Of a DNA stretch of 64,000 nt, positions 54,230 through 62,939 are shown one piece after another; position 1 is the first letter of the stretch, and each line of letters opens with the position of its first letter. The translations under genes and the position numbers were made by a program. The DNA comes from Endobugula sp047636495 (GTDB taxonomy: Bacteria > Pseudomonadota > Gammaproteobacteria > Pseudomonadales > Cellvibrionaceae): positions 169,956 through 233,955 of the forward strand of contig JBLILH010000001.1 in the NCBI GenBank assembly GCA_047636495.1. Reading direction: 5' to 3'. The notes under the pieces are model-generated. The model did not search any database. It was not told where the DNA came from and worked only from the letters and a program-made list of their open reading frames with translations.

Positions 54230-55629
54230 TGTCGTATACTTCGGACGCCAACAATAGCATCAAACAAGTTAAGAGTGCCTCTTGTCCAGCGCTATTCTTA
54301 GCTGCGCCCGCATCGGGCCAAGGCAAAACCACCATTACAGCAGCACTGGCGAGATTGCTAACGCGCCATGGAAAAAACGTACACGTATTTAAAACTGGCC
54401 CTGATTATCTCGATCCGCAAATTTTAGAACAGGCTTCAGGTAATCCGGTTAAGCCGTTGGACTTATGGATGGCGGGAGACGCATGGTGTCAGCAGCAGTT
54501 GTTTTTAGCCGCGCAAGACGCGGATATTATTTTGATTGAAGGCGCGATGGGCATGTTTGATGGCGAGCCATCAAGTGCCGATTTAGCCGCACGTTTTTCT
54601 ATCCCCATCGCGATTGTTATGGATGTAAAAGGCATGGCGCAAACTGCGGCTGCATTAGTGTCGGGTCTTGCTAGTTTTCGTGACGACATTACGGTAGCGG
54701 GTCTGTTGGCAAATAACTGCGGTTCTGATCGCCATAGAGAATTAATCGAAACGGCATTGCCAGATAGTATTCCCTTACTTGCCTGTCTTGCTCGCTCGGA
54801 AGCAATAGCCTTGCCAGAACGGCATTTGGGTTTGGTGCAAGCCGAAGAAGTTACCGAAGAATTAGAGCAGCGTTTTGAAGCAGGCGCAGACTGGCTAGAG
54901 AACGCTGGGGCGCAGAATATTATTGAAAAAATACAAGACGTGATTTTTTTCGATGCCGAATTATCACCAGCCGCTGCAGTAGTAAAAAAAGCGTTAGATG
55001 GCGTCACTATAGCTATCGCCAAAGATGCTGCCTTTAGTTTTATTTATCCGTCGAATATTGTCTTGCTGGAATCAATGGGCGCAAGCCTTAGGTTTTTTTC
55101 GCCTATACAAGATAAGGTATTACCTTGTGCCGATGCGCTATGGTTGCCGGGTGGTTATCCCGAATTACATGCTAAAAAATTATCCGAAAATGTAGCGCTG
55201 CTGCAGCAAATACGCGCGTTTTCTGCTGAAGGAAAACCCATTTTAGCTGAATGTGGTGGTTTTTTGTATTGTTTAGAAACCTTAACCGATTTAAATGAAA
55301 ATACTTTTCCCATGACAACTATCTTATCAGGGCATGGTGCTATGCGCGGTAAGCGTGGTTGCCAAGGGATGCAAATTGCTCCATTGCCCGAAGGCGAGAT
55401 ACGTGGTCATGCGCACCATCGTTCTCGTAGTAGTGACACGCCGCAACCTATTGCTTACGGTAGGCGACAGCGACATTCTGCTCCGGGCGAAGCTATTTAT
55501 CGTTACGGCAGTTTGACGGCAACGTATTTACATTTATTTTTTACATCAAACCCCGATGCAATTGCGCAATTATTTTCGGCTCATGTAACGCACTCAGTGC
55601 CTACTTCTCAGGAATCGTCTCGTGTTTGA
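54229..55629 (+). CDS. cbiA: cobyrinic acid a,c-diamide synthase
   Basis: 466 residues. The ATP-binding domain begins ALFLAAPASGQGKTTITAALARL and has HVFKTGPDYLDPQIL and ILIEGAMGMFDGEPSS. The C-terminal class I glutamine amidotransferase-like domain has LWLPGGYPELHAKKL and the Cys-containing ILAECGGFLYCLETL; the His near the C-terminus in YLHLFFTS is the triad His. It amidates the a and c side chains using glutamine. It overlaps both neighbours: cobO by 1 bp and the permease gene by 8 bp. Confidence 0.95.
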   Translation: MSYTSDANNSIKQVKSASCPALFLAAPASGQGKTTITAALARLLTRHGKNVHVFKTGPDYLDPQILEQASGNPVKPLDLWMAGDAWCQQQLFLAAQDADIILIEGAMGMFDGEPSSADLAARFSIPIAIVMDVKGMAQTAAALVSGLASFRDDITVAGLLANNCGSDRHRELIETALPDSIPLLACLARSEAIALPERHLGLVQAEEVTEELEQRFEAGADWLENAGAQNIIEKIQDVIFFDAELSPAAAVVKKALDGVTIAIAKDAAFSFIYPSNIVLLESMGASLRFFSPIQDKVLPCADALWLPGGYPELHAKKLSENVALLQQIRAFSAEGKPILAECGGFLYCLETLTDLNENTFPMTTILSGHGAMRGKRGCQGMQIAPLPEGEIRGHAHHRSRSSDTPQPIAYGRRQRHSAPGEAIYRYGSLTATYLHLFFTSNPDAIAQLFSAHVTHSVPTSQESSRV

Positions 55630-56365
55630 TTTGTTAGCAGCGCTGCCCTCCGATATGTTGCCTCTACTATTGCTAGGCCTCGGCCTTGGTTTATTGCATT
55701 CTTTAGATGCTGATCATGTGATGGCGGTTTCGGTATTAAATAATCAAAACCCTAGTTTTTCACGCACAATATCGTTTGCATTGTATTGGGCGCTGGGACA
55801 TGGGGGCGTTTTATTGTGTGGTGGTCTACTGTTGTTTGGTTTGGGTATATCTATTCCTGAGCGTTTTTCATTTATGGCCGAAGTGGGCGTTGCATTATTG
55901 CTTATTGGATTGGGTGCCTACTTAATATGGCAATTGCGTCGTCGTCGTGTCCGTATCAAGCAACATCGCCACGGTGACATTGTGCACACTCACTTACATA
56001 TCGAGGGGCATATCGAGGGACATATCGACGGGCATACCGATGAACATGTCGACAGTACTCCGGCCCCGGCATCAGTAACGGGCCACAGGCCAGTGATGGT
56101 AGGCGTCTTACATGGCTTTGCTGGCAGTGCGCCTGCATTGGCGTTAATTCCAGCGGTGGCCTCGGGTAAGTTGATGGTTGCTATGACATATCTTGTGCTT
56201 TTTTCATTGGGAGTCATTATCTCTATGGTCGCGTTTGGTATTGGCTTTACGACGATACAGACGTTTTTGTATCATCGTTATCAATCTATTTTTCAGTGGG
56301 TGAGAGGCTTGTTGGCGGTAAGCGCCATTATTGCTGGTAGTGCGTTATTATTGCGTACTTTATGA
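55622..56365 (+). CDS. nickel/cobalt transporter-like permease (HupE/UreJ or NiCoT type)
   Basis: 247 residues starting at GTG 55622 inside the cbiA end. Six membrane segments; the second contains LLHSLDADHVMAVSVLNN with the H-x4-D-H metal motif (HSLDADH, about residues 26-32) of NiCoT-type transporters. A cytoplasmic or periplasmic loop has a His-rich tract HTHLHIEGHIEGHIDGHTDE (about 123-142) made of repeated 12-bp units. GVLHGFAGSAPALALIPA follows. Its place inside the cobalamin operon argues for cobalt uptake or efflux. UreH-like annotation is also possible. Confidence 0.82.
   Translation: MFDLLAALPSDMLPLLLLGLGLGLLHSLDADHVMAVSVLNNQNPSFSRTISFALYWALGHGGVLLCGGLLLFGLGISIPERFSFMAEVGVALLLIGLGAYLIWQLRRRRVRIKQHRHGDIVHTHLHIEGHIEGHIDGHTDEHVDSTPAPASVTGHRPVMVGVLHGFAGSAPALALIPAVASGKLMVAMTYLVLFSLGVIISMVAFGIGFTTIQTFLYHRYQSIFQWVRGLLAVSAIIAGSALLLRTL
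55997..56056 (+). repeat. 12-bp in-frame repeat encoding H-I-E/D-G units
   Basis: Five copies of a 12-bp unit (CATATCGAGGGG, CATATCGAGGGA, CATATCGACGGG, CATACCGATGAA, CATGTCGAC...) encode a HIEG/HIDG/HTDE/HVDS run. The copies diverge from left to right. Confidence 0.8.
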
Positions 56366-56457
56366 GTGCTGATAAAAGGGTTCTAATCAATAATCGGCGC
56401 CATAGATGATATGGAACGCATGTAGAAAACACGTAAAACAACATTTAGAAAAACCAT

Positions 56458-57711
56458 GTGGAAAGTATGTGGAAAGAAAGCAGCGAAGATAAACAACCGC
56501 TACGCACGGGCTTAACCACCGGTACGTGTGCGACCGCCTGTGCAGTCGCAGGTGCGCATTATCTTCTGTCCGCGTCAGATGAAGGTTCGCCCCCGCATTC
56601 GCGACCAGATTCTGCTCCGTACTCGCCTCAACAGGTCAGTATTACTTTGCCTAAAGCGAAATCAATGGGCAAAACAGTAGAGCTAACCATAGAACAATAT
56701 CACCGATGTTTATCTACGCAGGGTAAGCCCTGCGTTACCACCTCAACGATTAAAGATGCGGGCGATGATCCTGATGCGACCCACGGTGCGACAGTGTTTG
56801 TGGAATTACAGTTAACACCGACAGCAGGCATTACTTTTGTCGCCGCAAAAGGTGTGGGTACCGTCACCCGAGAGGGTTTGTTATTGGCCGTAGGTGAACC
56901 CGCGATTAATCCTGTGCCGCGCCAAATGATTAACCAGCACCTAGGTGATGTTGCTAAACGTTATGGCTATAACGGGGGTTTTATGGTTGCGATAGGTGTC
57001 GAAAATGGTGAGTCGATAGCCCAAAAAACCATGAATCCGCGTTTGGGTATTATAGGCGGCTTATCCATACTGGGAACAACAGGTATTGTTCGCCCGTTTT
57101 CTTGTGCAGCGTGGATAGCCTCTATTTATCAAGGGATGGATGTGGCCACCACAAATGGTATCGATCATTTGGTGGCGACAACTGGCAATACTAGCGAAGC
57201 GTCGATTAAGCAGTATTACCAAGACCAAGGTACGCCGTTATCGGATATGGCCTTAATTGAAATGGGCGACTTTGCCGGCGCGGTGTTAAAACACGGTAAA
57301 AACGTTGCAGTGCATAAACTCACGCTCTGTGGTGGTATTGGTAAAATAAGTAAACTGGCCAATGGCCATATGGATTTAAATAGCCGTGTCTCGGCAATTG
57401 ACTTCGAACATCTTGCGTCAATAGCTAAAGTCTTAGGTGCAAGTGCTGAGTTACTGCAAAAAATCGTACAGGCAAATACCAGTGTAGAGGTGATGAATTT
57501 ATGCCAGCAAGAGAATATTAGTATTGCCGATCGCCTATGTGAAATTGCTTTACAAGTTGCCAGAAAAAAATTACCTAAGCACATAGCGTTAGATATTTGG
57601 GCCATAGATCGCAAGGGCAATTTTGTGGGTTATGCTAAAGAGGCAATATCGGTTGATGAAACCGACCGCAATATAAAAAACAGCGATGAAACGGATAGCA
57701 CCGAAGAATGA
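56458..57711 (+). CDS. cbiD: cobalt-precorrin-5B (C1)-methyltransferase
   Basis: 417 residues from GTG 56458 (414 from ATG 56467). The CbiD signature LRTGLTTGTCATACAVAGA opens the protein; VSITLPKAKSMGKTVELTIE, VIKDAGDDPDAT-like TIKDAGDDPDATHGA, GVGTVTREGLLLAVGEPAIN, RLGIIGGLSILGTTGIVRPF and EMGDFAGAVLK follow in family order. It methylates C-1 in the anaerobic pathway. The last four bases overlap the start of cbiJ (ATGA). Confidence 0.95.
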   Translation: MESMWKESSEDKQPLRTGLTTGTCATACAVAGAHYLLSASDEGSPPHSRPDSAPYSPQQVSITLPKAKSMGKTVELTIEQYHRCLSTQGKPCVTTSTIKDAGDDPDATHGATVFVELQLTPTAGITFVAAKGVGTVTREGLLLAVGEPAINPVPRQMINQHLGDVAKRYGYNGGFMVAIGVENGESIAQKTMNPRLGIIGGLSILGTTGIVRPFSCAAWIASIYQGMDVATTNGIDHLVATTGNTSEASIKQYYQDQGTPLSDMALIEMGDFAGAVLKHGKNVAVHKLTLCGGIGKISKLANGHMDLNSRVSAIDFEHLASIAKVLGASAELLQKIVQANTSVEVMNLCQQENISIADRLCEIALQVARKKLPKHIALDIWAIDRKGNFVGYAKEAISVDETDRNIKNSDETDSTEE

Positions 57712-58475
57712 CAATTTTATTATTAGGCGGCACTGCTGACGCTAGACATTTGACAGGTCGTTTACATCAGCAAGGCGTGAACATTATTTATAGTATCGCA
57801 GGGTTAGTGAGAACCCCAGACGTAGCTTGTGAAATAGTCGTGGGTGGTTTTTCTGCGTTGGGCGGTTTAGCGCAGTATGTTGATGAAAAAAATATCCAAA
57901 TGATTGTAGATGTTACTCATCCTTACGCAAAAAAAATGACGCAAACGGCAATGACCGTTGCTGAACAGAAAAATATTGCCTATATTCGTTTCCATCGTCC
58001 CGCATGGTTGCCGCAGGCCGGGGATGATTGGCATGAAGTGAGTGAGTGGGCTGAGGTGTTGGCCGTCATTAAACCCGCAACATCGATTTTTTTAACCTCG
58101 GGTCAACTCTCACAAGAACAAATAGATAGTGTATGTCAGCAAAGTTTATCGAAGCATCCAGCTCAAAAACAGATTTTACGTACGGCGGTTAAACCGCCAG
58201 TCATATTGCCACCTTCTATGACATGGGTAAAAGCCATAGGCCCGTTTAGTTATCAGCAAGAACAAGAGACTATTCAGCAATATGGTATTGATATGATAGT
58301 GAGTAAAAATAGTGGTGGGCAATCGACAATAGAAAAATTAAACGTCGCCAGAGAAAATAGTATTCCCGTAGTGATGTTGTCACGACCTCGCGTCGTCATC
58401 CCGGCTCTATTTAGCGAGAGTATTTTTGACGATATAGAAAAATTCGAAGCCCATATAGTGAAGCGAGCACCATAA
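57708..58475 (+). CDS. cbiJ: cobalt-precorrin-6A reductase
   Basis: 255 residues. MTILLLGGTADARHLTGRL carries the N-terminal nucleotide-binding loop; IMIVDVTHPYAKKMT-like MIVDVTHPYAKKMTQTA, YIRFHRPAW, FLTSGQLSQEQI, WVKAIGPFSYQQE and VSKNSGGQSTIEKLNVAREN are CbiJ/CobK blocks. NADPH-dependent reduction of the corrin precursor. Overlaps cbiD by 4 bp and is followed 3 bp later by cbiC. Confidence 0.93.
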   Translation: MTILLLGGTADARHLTGRLHQQGVNIIYSIAGLVRTPDVACEIVVGGFSALGGLAQYVDEKNIQMIVDVTHPYAKKMTQTAMTVAEQKNIAYIRFHRPAWLPQAGDDWHEVSEWAEVLAVIKPATSIFLTSGQLSQEQIDSVCQQSLSKHPAQKQILRTAVKPPVILPPSMTWVKAIGPFSYQQEQETIQQYGIDMIVSKNSGGQSTIEKLNVARENSIPVVMLSRPRVVIPALFSESIFDDIEKFEAHIVKRAP

Positions 58476-58478
58476 TAA

Positions 58479-59138
58479 ATGACTTTTGATTACCAAATAG
58501 ATCCTAAAAAAATCGAACAAGAGAGCTTTCGCCAAATACGCTCAGAAACAGCACTCGATGCTTTTGATCGCGAACAACAGCAAGTGGTAATGCGTATTGT
58601 ACATAGCCTTGGCTTACCAGAAGTGGTTCAGCATATCCGCTTTAGCCGTCATGCTTGCGAGCAAGGCATGGCTGCCTTAGCTAATCAGGTGAATAAAGCG
58701 AGTAAGGCTAGCATACTTTGTGATGTGGAAATGGTTAAGCAGGGCATCACTAAGCGGATGATCGAAAAACAGCCACTCTGTTATTTAAATCACCCTGCTG
58801 CGATCGATGATGCTAGAGAATTGGGTGAAACACGTTCAATGGCCGCGGTGAAATATTGGCAGGAACATCTAAAAGATAGTGTCGTAGTGATTGGTAATGC
58901 CCCGACGGCATTGTTTAGATTGTTAGAAAATATTCGACAAGGCGCGGACAAGCCCGCATTAATTATTGGTATGCCGGTTGGTTTTGTCGGTGCAGCTGAA
59001 TCAAAGCAAGCACTATGGGATGCCCATAAAGAACTTGGTATAGAGTGTATTACGCTGTTAGGGCGTATGGGTGGTAGTGCGGTTTCGGCAGCAAGTTGCA
59101 ATGCTTTGTTGCGTTGTAATGTTGGCGAATACTATTAG
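58479..59138 (+). CDS. cbiC: cobalt-precorrin-8 methylmutase
   Basis: 219 residues. ERIEQESFRQIRSE-like KIEQESFRQIRSE, EVVQHIRFSRHACEQG (with the migrating-methyl active His in the RFSRHA block), DVEMVKQGITKR, ETRSMAAVKYW and VVIGNAPTALFRLLE, plus PALIIGMPVGFVGAAESK, are characteristic of CbiC/CobH. It moves the C-11 methyl group to C-12, giving cobyrinic acid. Only 3 bp from cbiJ. Confidence 0.95.
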   Translation: MTFDYQIDPKKIEQESFRQIRSETALDAFDREQQQVVMRIVHSLGLPEVVQHIRFSRHACEQGMAALANQVNKASKASILCDVEMVKQGITKRMIEKQPLCYLNHPAAIDDARELGETRSMAAVKYWQEHLKDSVVVIGNAPTALFRLLENIRQGADKPALIIGMPVGFVGAAESKQALWDAHKELGIECITLLGRMGGSAVSAASCNALLRCNVGEYY

Positions 59139-59141
59139 AGG

Positions 59142-59174
59142 CCTCTGCATGATGGTTATTTTCCTCCATGCAGG
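59142..59174 (+). other. hairpin in the cbiC-cbiET gap
   Basis: CCTCTGCATG (59142 on) can pair with CATGCAGG near 59167-59174. The gap (59139-59330) also has ACCCCACAAGGGGGC. There is no T run after the stem, so it may be an mRNA structure rather than a terminator. No cobalamin riboswitch boxes were found here. Confidence 0.3.
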
Positions 59175-59330
59175 TTTACCCCACAAGGGGGCACCGAGGA
59201 AAAATGTACTCAATCGGTCATTTACTTCGTGTAAATTCCCTCTTTCCGTGCATTTTCGCCTTGCCATGAAGAAGAATCCCTGCTCGTGCAAAGGTCTCTG
59301 CCAGTGCGTGGGTATAATGATAAATACGTT

Positions 59331-60632
59331 ATGACAAACACAATTCACATTATTGGTTTAGGGGTTGCAGTGGATGCGCAACTTTCTAATCATGCGCAAG
59401 AGGCGCTGCAGACCGCAGATATTATTTTTGGCTCTGAGCGACAGCTAGACACTATTGCTACTGTGAATGTGCAAACCCATGCTGAGAAACAATTATTACC
59501 ATCGCTGTCGCAATTAAAAAAGACAGTCGATGCCTTGTCTCATTGCACGATAGCCATACTCGCATCGGGTGACCCTCTATATTACGGTATTGGTCGTTGG
59601 GCTAACCAGCAGCTCACGCAACAGCAGTTATATTTTTATCCTGCAGTATCTAGCGTTCAAGCGGCTTGTCATCAGCTGGGTTTATCATTGCAAGATGTCG
59701 ATGTGATCAGTTTGCATGGGCGACCTTTGGTAAGTATGCGCAGTGTATTAAATGCGCAGCAAACCCTGGTGATACTCACTGATAAAAATAGCCAGCCTCA
59801 GGCCATTGCAAAAGAGTGTGTTGATGCGGGTTTTCCACAATCGCTGATCTGGATCTGCGAAAGATTAGGGTATCCGCAGCAGCGTGTAAGGCAGTTCTCG
59901 GCTGCAGAATTAATAGAGAGTACAACATCACCAAAGACACTTGCCTTTGATCCATTGCATGTCACGGTAGTCAACACTCAAGGCCGAGGCGGCGTGTTAC
60001 CTGAATTCCCCGGGATTCCTGACGAACACTTTAGTACCGGTGAGGTGGCAGGCAAAGGTATGATTAGTAAGCGCGAAGTGCGTCTTGCGATACTCTCGTT
60101 GCTGCAAACATCAAACGATGACGTGCTGTGGGATATTGGCGCAGGCTGTGGCGGAGTGGCTGTTGAGCTAGCGTTGTGGCGCCCGCGTGCAGCTATCTAT
60201 GCGATTGAATGTCATGAGCAGCGCTTAGAACACTTGGCCATTAATCGTGACCGTTTTGGGGTGGTGAAAAATCTCCATATTGTCCAAGGTCGTGCACCCG
60301 ATATATTAGCCACATTGCCAGCACCGACTAAAATATTTATTGGTGGAAGTGATGGTGAATTACCCGCATTGTTACCGCATGTATGGTCGCTGTTAGCGAT
60401 GTCGGGTGTGCTGGTGGTGAGTGCAGTGACGGATAATACTCGCAGTATAGTGAATGATTTTATTAATACAGAGCTGCATACATCTGCAATGCAAGATGGT
60501 GTAGAAAGTGTAGAAAGTGTAGAAAGTGTGGAAAGTGTAGATATTGCCGTGACGCGTAACAAGCGCTATGACGGTCAATGGCAAGAGCAAAAGAAGTTGC
60601 CGGTGACATTATATCGGTTAAAAAAATACTAA
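59331..60632 (+). CDS. cbiET: precorrin-6Y C5,15-methyltransferase with decarboxylase (CbiE-CbiT fusion)
   Basis: 433 residues from ATG 59331; the frame extends 15 codons upstream to 59286 without a better start. Residues 1-~210 form the tetrapyrrole methylase CbiE domain (IHIIGLGV, ILASGDPLYYGIGRW, YPAVSSVQAACHQLGLSLQD, ISLHGRP). Residues ~235-420 are CbiT (GMISKREVRLAILSLL, WDIGAGCGGVAVELALWRP, YAIECHEQRLEHL, FIGGSDGELPALL). The protein methylates C-5 and C-15 and decarboxylates C-12. A VES repeat tract lies near residue 391. Equivalent to CobL. Confidence 0.95.
   Translation: MTNTIHIIGLGVAVDAQLSNHAQEALQTADIIFGSERQLDTIATVNVQTHAEKQLLPSLSQLKKTVDALSHCTIAILASGDPLYYGIGRWANQQLTQQQLYFYPAVSSVQAACHQLGLSLQDVDVISLHGRPLVSMRSVLNAQQTLVILTDKNSQPQAIAKECVDAGFPQSLIWICERLGYPQQRVRQFSAAELIESTTSPKTLAFDPLHVTVVNTQGRGGVLPEFPGIPDEHFSTGEVAGKGMISKREVRLAILSLLQTSNDDVLWDIGAGCGGVAVELALWRPRAAIYAIECHEQRLEHLAINRDRFGVVKNLHIVQGRAPDILATLPAPTKIFIGGSDGELPALLPHVWSLLAMSGVLVVSAVTDNTRSIVNDFINTELHTSAMQDGVESVESVESVESVDIAVTRNKRYDGQWQEQKKLPVTLYRLKKY
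60501..60540 (+). repeat. 9-bp in-frame repeat in cbiET
   Basis: Four copies of GTAGAAAGT (the last GTGGAAAGT) encode VESVESVESVES followed by VDIAV. It lies in a surface region after the CbiT core and keeps the frame. Confidence 0.9.
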
Positions 60633-60680
60633 CGGGCGCCTCTAAAAACGCTCTATAAAAAATATTACTTTATGACTACT

Positions 60681-61055
60681 CATTGCTGTCCTGTTAACTT
60701 TATGAGAATTGACTCTAAGCTATACTGATGACGGCCAAACAATACCGGATACCGGATCGAGCCCGGCATGACGGCCCGGCATGACGAATATGATGAGCAA
60801 TAGACATGAAAATAAAAACAAGACCTCGTCATTCCGGAAAGCGTTTTTTGCTTATCCGGACAAATCTGTAGGACCAGATTTGAACCGCATTAGCGGGCCC
60901 GAAGGGTGAAGGCCAGGGAAGGCTTTCATAATCCATCAGGCGCTGGCTGGATACCGAGTACCGAGTACCGAGTACCGAGTACCGAGTACCGGATACCGGA
61001 TCGAGCCCGGCATGACGGTCCGGCATGACGACATTAAGTTAACGGGACAGCAGTG
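60681..61055. mobile_element. MITE-like element 2, flanked by 9-bp direct repeats, at the cbiL start
   Basis: 375 bp with inverted ends CATTGCTGTCCTGTTAACTT (60681-60700) and AAGTTAACGGGACAGCAGTG (61036-61055), 18 of 20 positions pairing. ATGACTACT flanks it on both sides, at 60672-60680 and 61056-61064. The interior has REP-like GCCGGATC/GAGCCCGGCATGACG units, CGTCATTCCGGAAAGCG, and a 7-bp tandem array. No open frame for a transposase is present, so it is non-autonomous. Confidence 0.85.
60951..60990. repeat. 7-bp tandem repeat (TACCGAG) inside element 2
   Basis: TACCGAG is repeated about five times between GGA and TACCGGATACCGG. It appears to have grown from the GGATACCGGATC part of the REP-like unit. 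Confidence 0.85.
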
Positions 61056-61829
61056 ATGACTACTATAGAAACTAAAAAAGAATATGACATCAAACCAGGC
61101 TTATTTGTAGGTGTTGGCGTAGGCCCCGGTGATCCTGAATTAATCACCTTAAAAGCGCAGCGTTTTATTCAGCAAGCTGATGTCGTGAGTTATTTATGCA
61201 ATGAGAATGGACAGTCGCAGGCGCAAGTCATTGCTGCTGAGGCGATAGCAAGCGCTACGCGTAGTGATCAAGTGTTTTTACCTGTGGTCATGCCCATGAA
61301 TGAAAATCGTGATCAAGCAAACCAAGCATATGATAACGCGGCAGAAGCGATTCTTAGCGAACTTCAAGTAGGAAAGACAGTAGCATTTTTATGTGAAGGT
61401 GATCCTTTGTTCTTTGGTTCATTTGCCTATTTGCTAGACCGCTTACAAAAAGATGATGCTACTTATCACTGCGAGGTTGTTCCGGGTATATCATCAGTTC
61501 ATGCTGCGGCGTCTGCATTGCAGAAACCTCTAACCATGTTGAAAGAATCGTTCGCAGTGATGAGCGGGCGACATAGTGATGAGCAATTGTTAAACACCTT
61601 GCAGCAGCACGACAGCGTAGTGATTATGAAAGCAGGGCGAGCACGACAGAAAATCATTCAGGCATTAGAAAAATCTAACCGTGTTGATGATGCTAGCTAT
61701 CTTGAATATGTAGGCCGAACACAAGAAAGAGTTGTCCGAGATATACGGCAGCTATCTAAAGGAGCGGGTCCGTATTTTTCACTTTTTGTTATTACAAGAA
61801 GCTCAATAAATCGCTCATCTAGCGAATAG
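61056..61829 (+). CDS. cbiL: precorrin-2/cobalt-factor II C20-methyltransferase
   Basis: 257 residues from ATG 61056 (GTG 61053 is also in frame). The SAM-binding GVGPGDPELITLKAQRFI, VAFLCEGDPLFFGSFAYLL and EVVPGISSVHAAASALQKPL blocks define the tetrapyrrole methylase fold and fit CbiL/CobI. KAGRARQKIIQAL and YVGRTQERVVRDI follow. It adds the C-20 methyl group. There is no good ribosome-binding site, as the bases upstream are the end of a repeat element (GGGACAGCAGTG); GGGA at about 13-10 bases before the ATG may serve. The first nine bases are also the duplicated target. Confidence 0.94.
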   Translation: MTTIETKKEYDIKPGLFVGVGVGPGDPELITLKAQRFIQQADVVSYLCNENGQSQAQVIAAEAIASATRSDQVFLPVVMPMNENRDQANQAYDNAAEAILSELQVGKTVAFLCEGDPLFFGSFAYLLDRLQKDDATYHCEVVPGISSVHAAASALQKPLTMLKESFAVMSGRHSDEQLLNTLQQHDSVVIMKAGRARQKIIQALEKSNRVDDASYLEYVGRTQERVVRDIRQLSKGAGPYFSLFVITRSSINRSSSE

Positions 61830-61846
61830 AGTGCGTACCTTTACTG

Positions 61847-62632
61847 ATGCAGACAATGAATAGCTCAATTAAACCCCCTTATATTATTGCCTTAACGGAT
61901 GCCGGGCTAGCGCTTGCCCAGCGTTTACAGCTGCTGGTTGACGGGAGCGAGGTATGGTTTAAACCAAAACCGTTTGCAAATAAAGTGCAGCAGGTTTTTG
62001 TCGCTGGACACCCTTTAATTTTTATTTGTGCGACGGGTATTGTGGTGCGAACCCTTGCCCCAGTATTGGTCAACAAGTTTGATGACCCGCCTGTATTGGT
62101 GATGGATGAGCAGGGTGGATTCGTTATCCCATTATTATCGGGTCACGAAGGCGGGGCGAATAATTGGGCTAAAGATATATCAGAAAAAATATCAGCACAG
62201 CTAGTCCTCACCACCGCAAATAGTTATTTACAGCCGATTTATTGTGTTGGTATTGGATGTGAACGGCATTGCTCTGTTGCGATGATTGAATCCCTATTAC
62301 AGAGTTGTTTGCAGCAGGCGAACTTAGCCATCGGTGATATTTCGAGCATTAATAGTATTGATATTAAAGCCGATGAAGTGGGGATCATTGAATGTGCGGC
62401 ATCCCATAAAAAATGTTTTCATACTTATTCGGTCGCGGAGTTAACTACCGTCGACGGTTTGCTAAAAACACCGTCTGACTATGTATTTAATACCGTGGGT
62501 GTTTATGGTGTGGCAGAGTCTGCTGCTTTATATAGTGCAAAAACATTAACGCAGTCAGCGCCAGAGCTGATATTAACCAAACAAAAAAACACTAAAGCAA
62601 CCTGTGCGATTGCACGTGCATACGTGCAGTAA
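61847..62632 (+). CDS. cbiG: cobalt-precorrin 5A hydrolase (CbiG), short form
   Basis: 261 residues against ~350 in Salmonella; the region between the two halves is short. The N-terminal part has FICATGIVVRTLAPVLVNKF and PVLVMDEQGGFVIPLLSGHEGGAN, the CbiG hallmark. The C-terminal domain (from ~residue 128) has YCVGIGCERHCSVAMIESLL and VYGVAESAALYSA. It opens the delta-lactone ring and releases C-20 as acetaldehyde. 17 bp after cbiL. Confidence 0.92.
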   Translation: MQTMNSSIKPPYIIALTDAGLALAQRLQLLVDGSEVWFKPKPFANKVQQVFVAGHPLIFICATGIVVRTLAPVLVNKFDDPPVLVMDEQGGFVIPLLSGHEGGANNWAKDISEKISAQLVLTTANSYLQPIYCVGIGCERHCSVAMIESLLQSCLQQANLAIGDISSINSIDIKADEVGIIECAASHKKCFHTYSVAELTTVDGLLKTPSDYVFNTVGVYGVAESAALYSAKTLTQSAPELILTKQKNTKATCAIARAYVQ

Positions 62633-62647
62633 TGTGTATTAAATCGG

Positions 62648-62900
62648 TACTATTGAATTGTTAACTTCTATCGACTGGTGAGGGCTAACCTATACAGGCG
62701 CATTGAGGATAATGGGAGATGAAGATTACAAAAAATTCTCGTCACTCCGGAAAGCAATTTTTTTATCCGCAATTCAGTGTTGGTAATCTCTGGCTGGATA
62801 CCGGATCAAGCCCGGTATGACGGGTTAATATGACGGGTTAAAGCCTGTACTCAATTTGATGGGTATGCGGCATGACGAACCCAAGTAACGAGGCAGTATT
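62648..62900. repeat. MITE-like element 3, diverged, between cbiG and cbiH
   Basis: About 250 bp. Its ends (TACTATTGAATTGTTAACTT from 62648 and CAAGTAACGAGGCAGTATTG ending near 62901) are recognisable but mutated versions of the CTGTCCCGTTAACTT family ends. The interior has CGTCACTCCGGAAAGCAATT, TTATCCG, CTGGATACCGGATCAAGCCC and GGTATGACGGG. No flanking duplication survives. It separates two genes of the cob operon. Confidence 0.6.
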
Positions 62901-62939
62901 GTTAGAGCCTAATAATTAAGAATTAACAATAGAGATAAG

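Noticed and set aside
59139..59330. Second cobalamin riboswitch before cbiET
   Set aside because: The GCTGCCCCCGC and GCCACTG boxes are absent; only a simple hairpin is present.
60212..60562. Minus-strand open frames rich in STLSTL and FYTFYT repeats
   Set aside because: They are complements of the VES repeat in cbiET and have no independent support.
60829..60950. tRNA-like GGTTCAAATC stretch on the minus strand inside element 2
   Set aside because: The T-arm-like bases are not accompanied by acceptor, D or anticodon stems at tRNA spacing.
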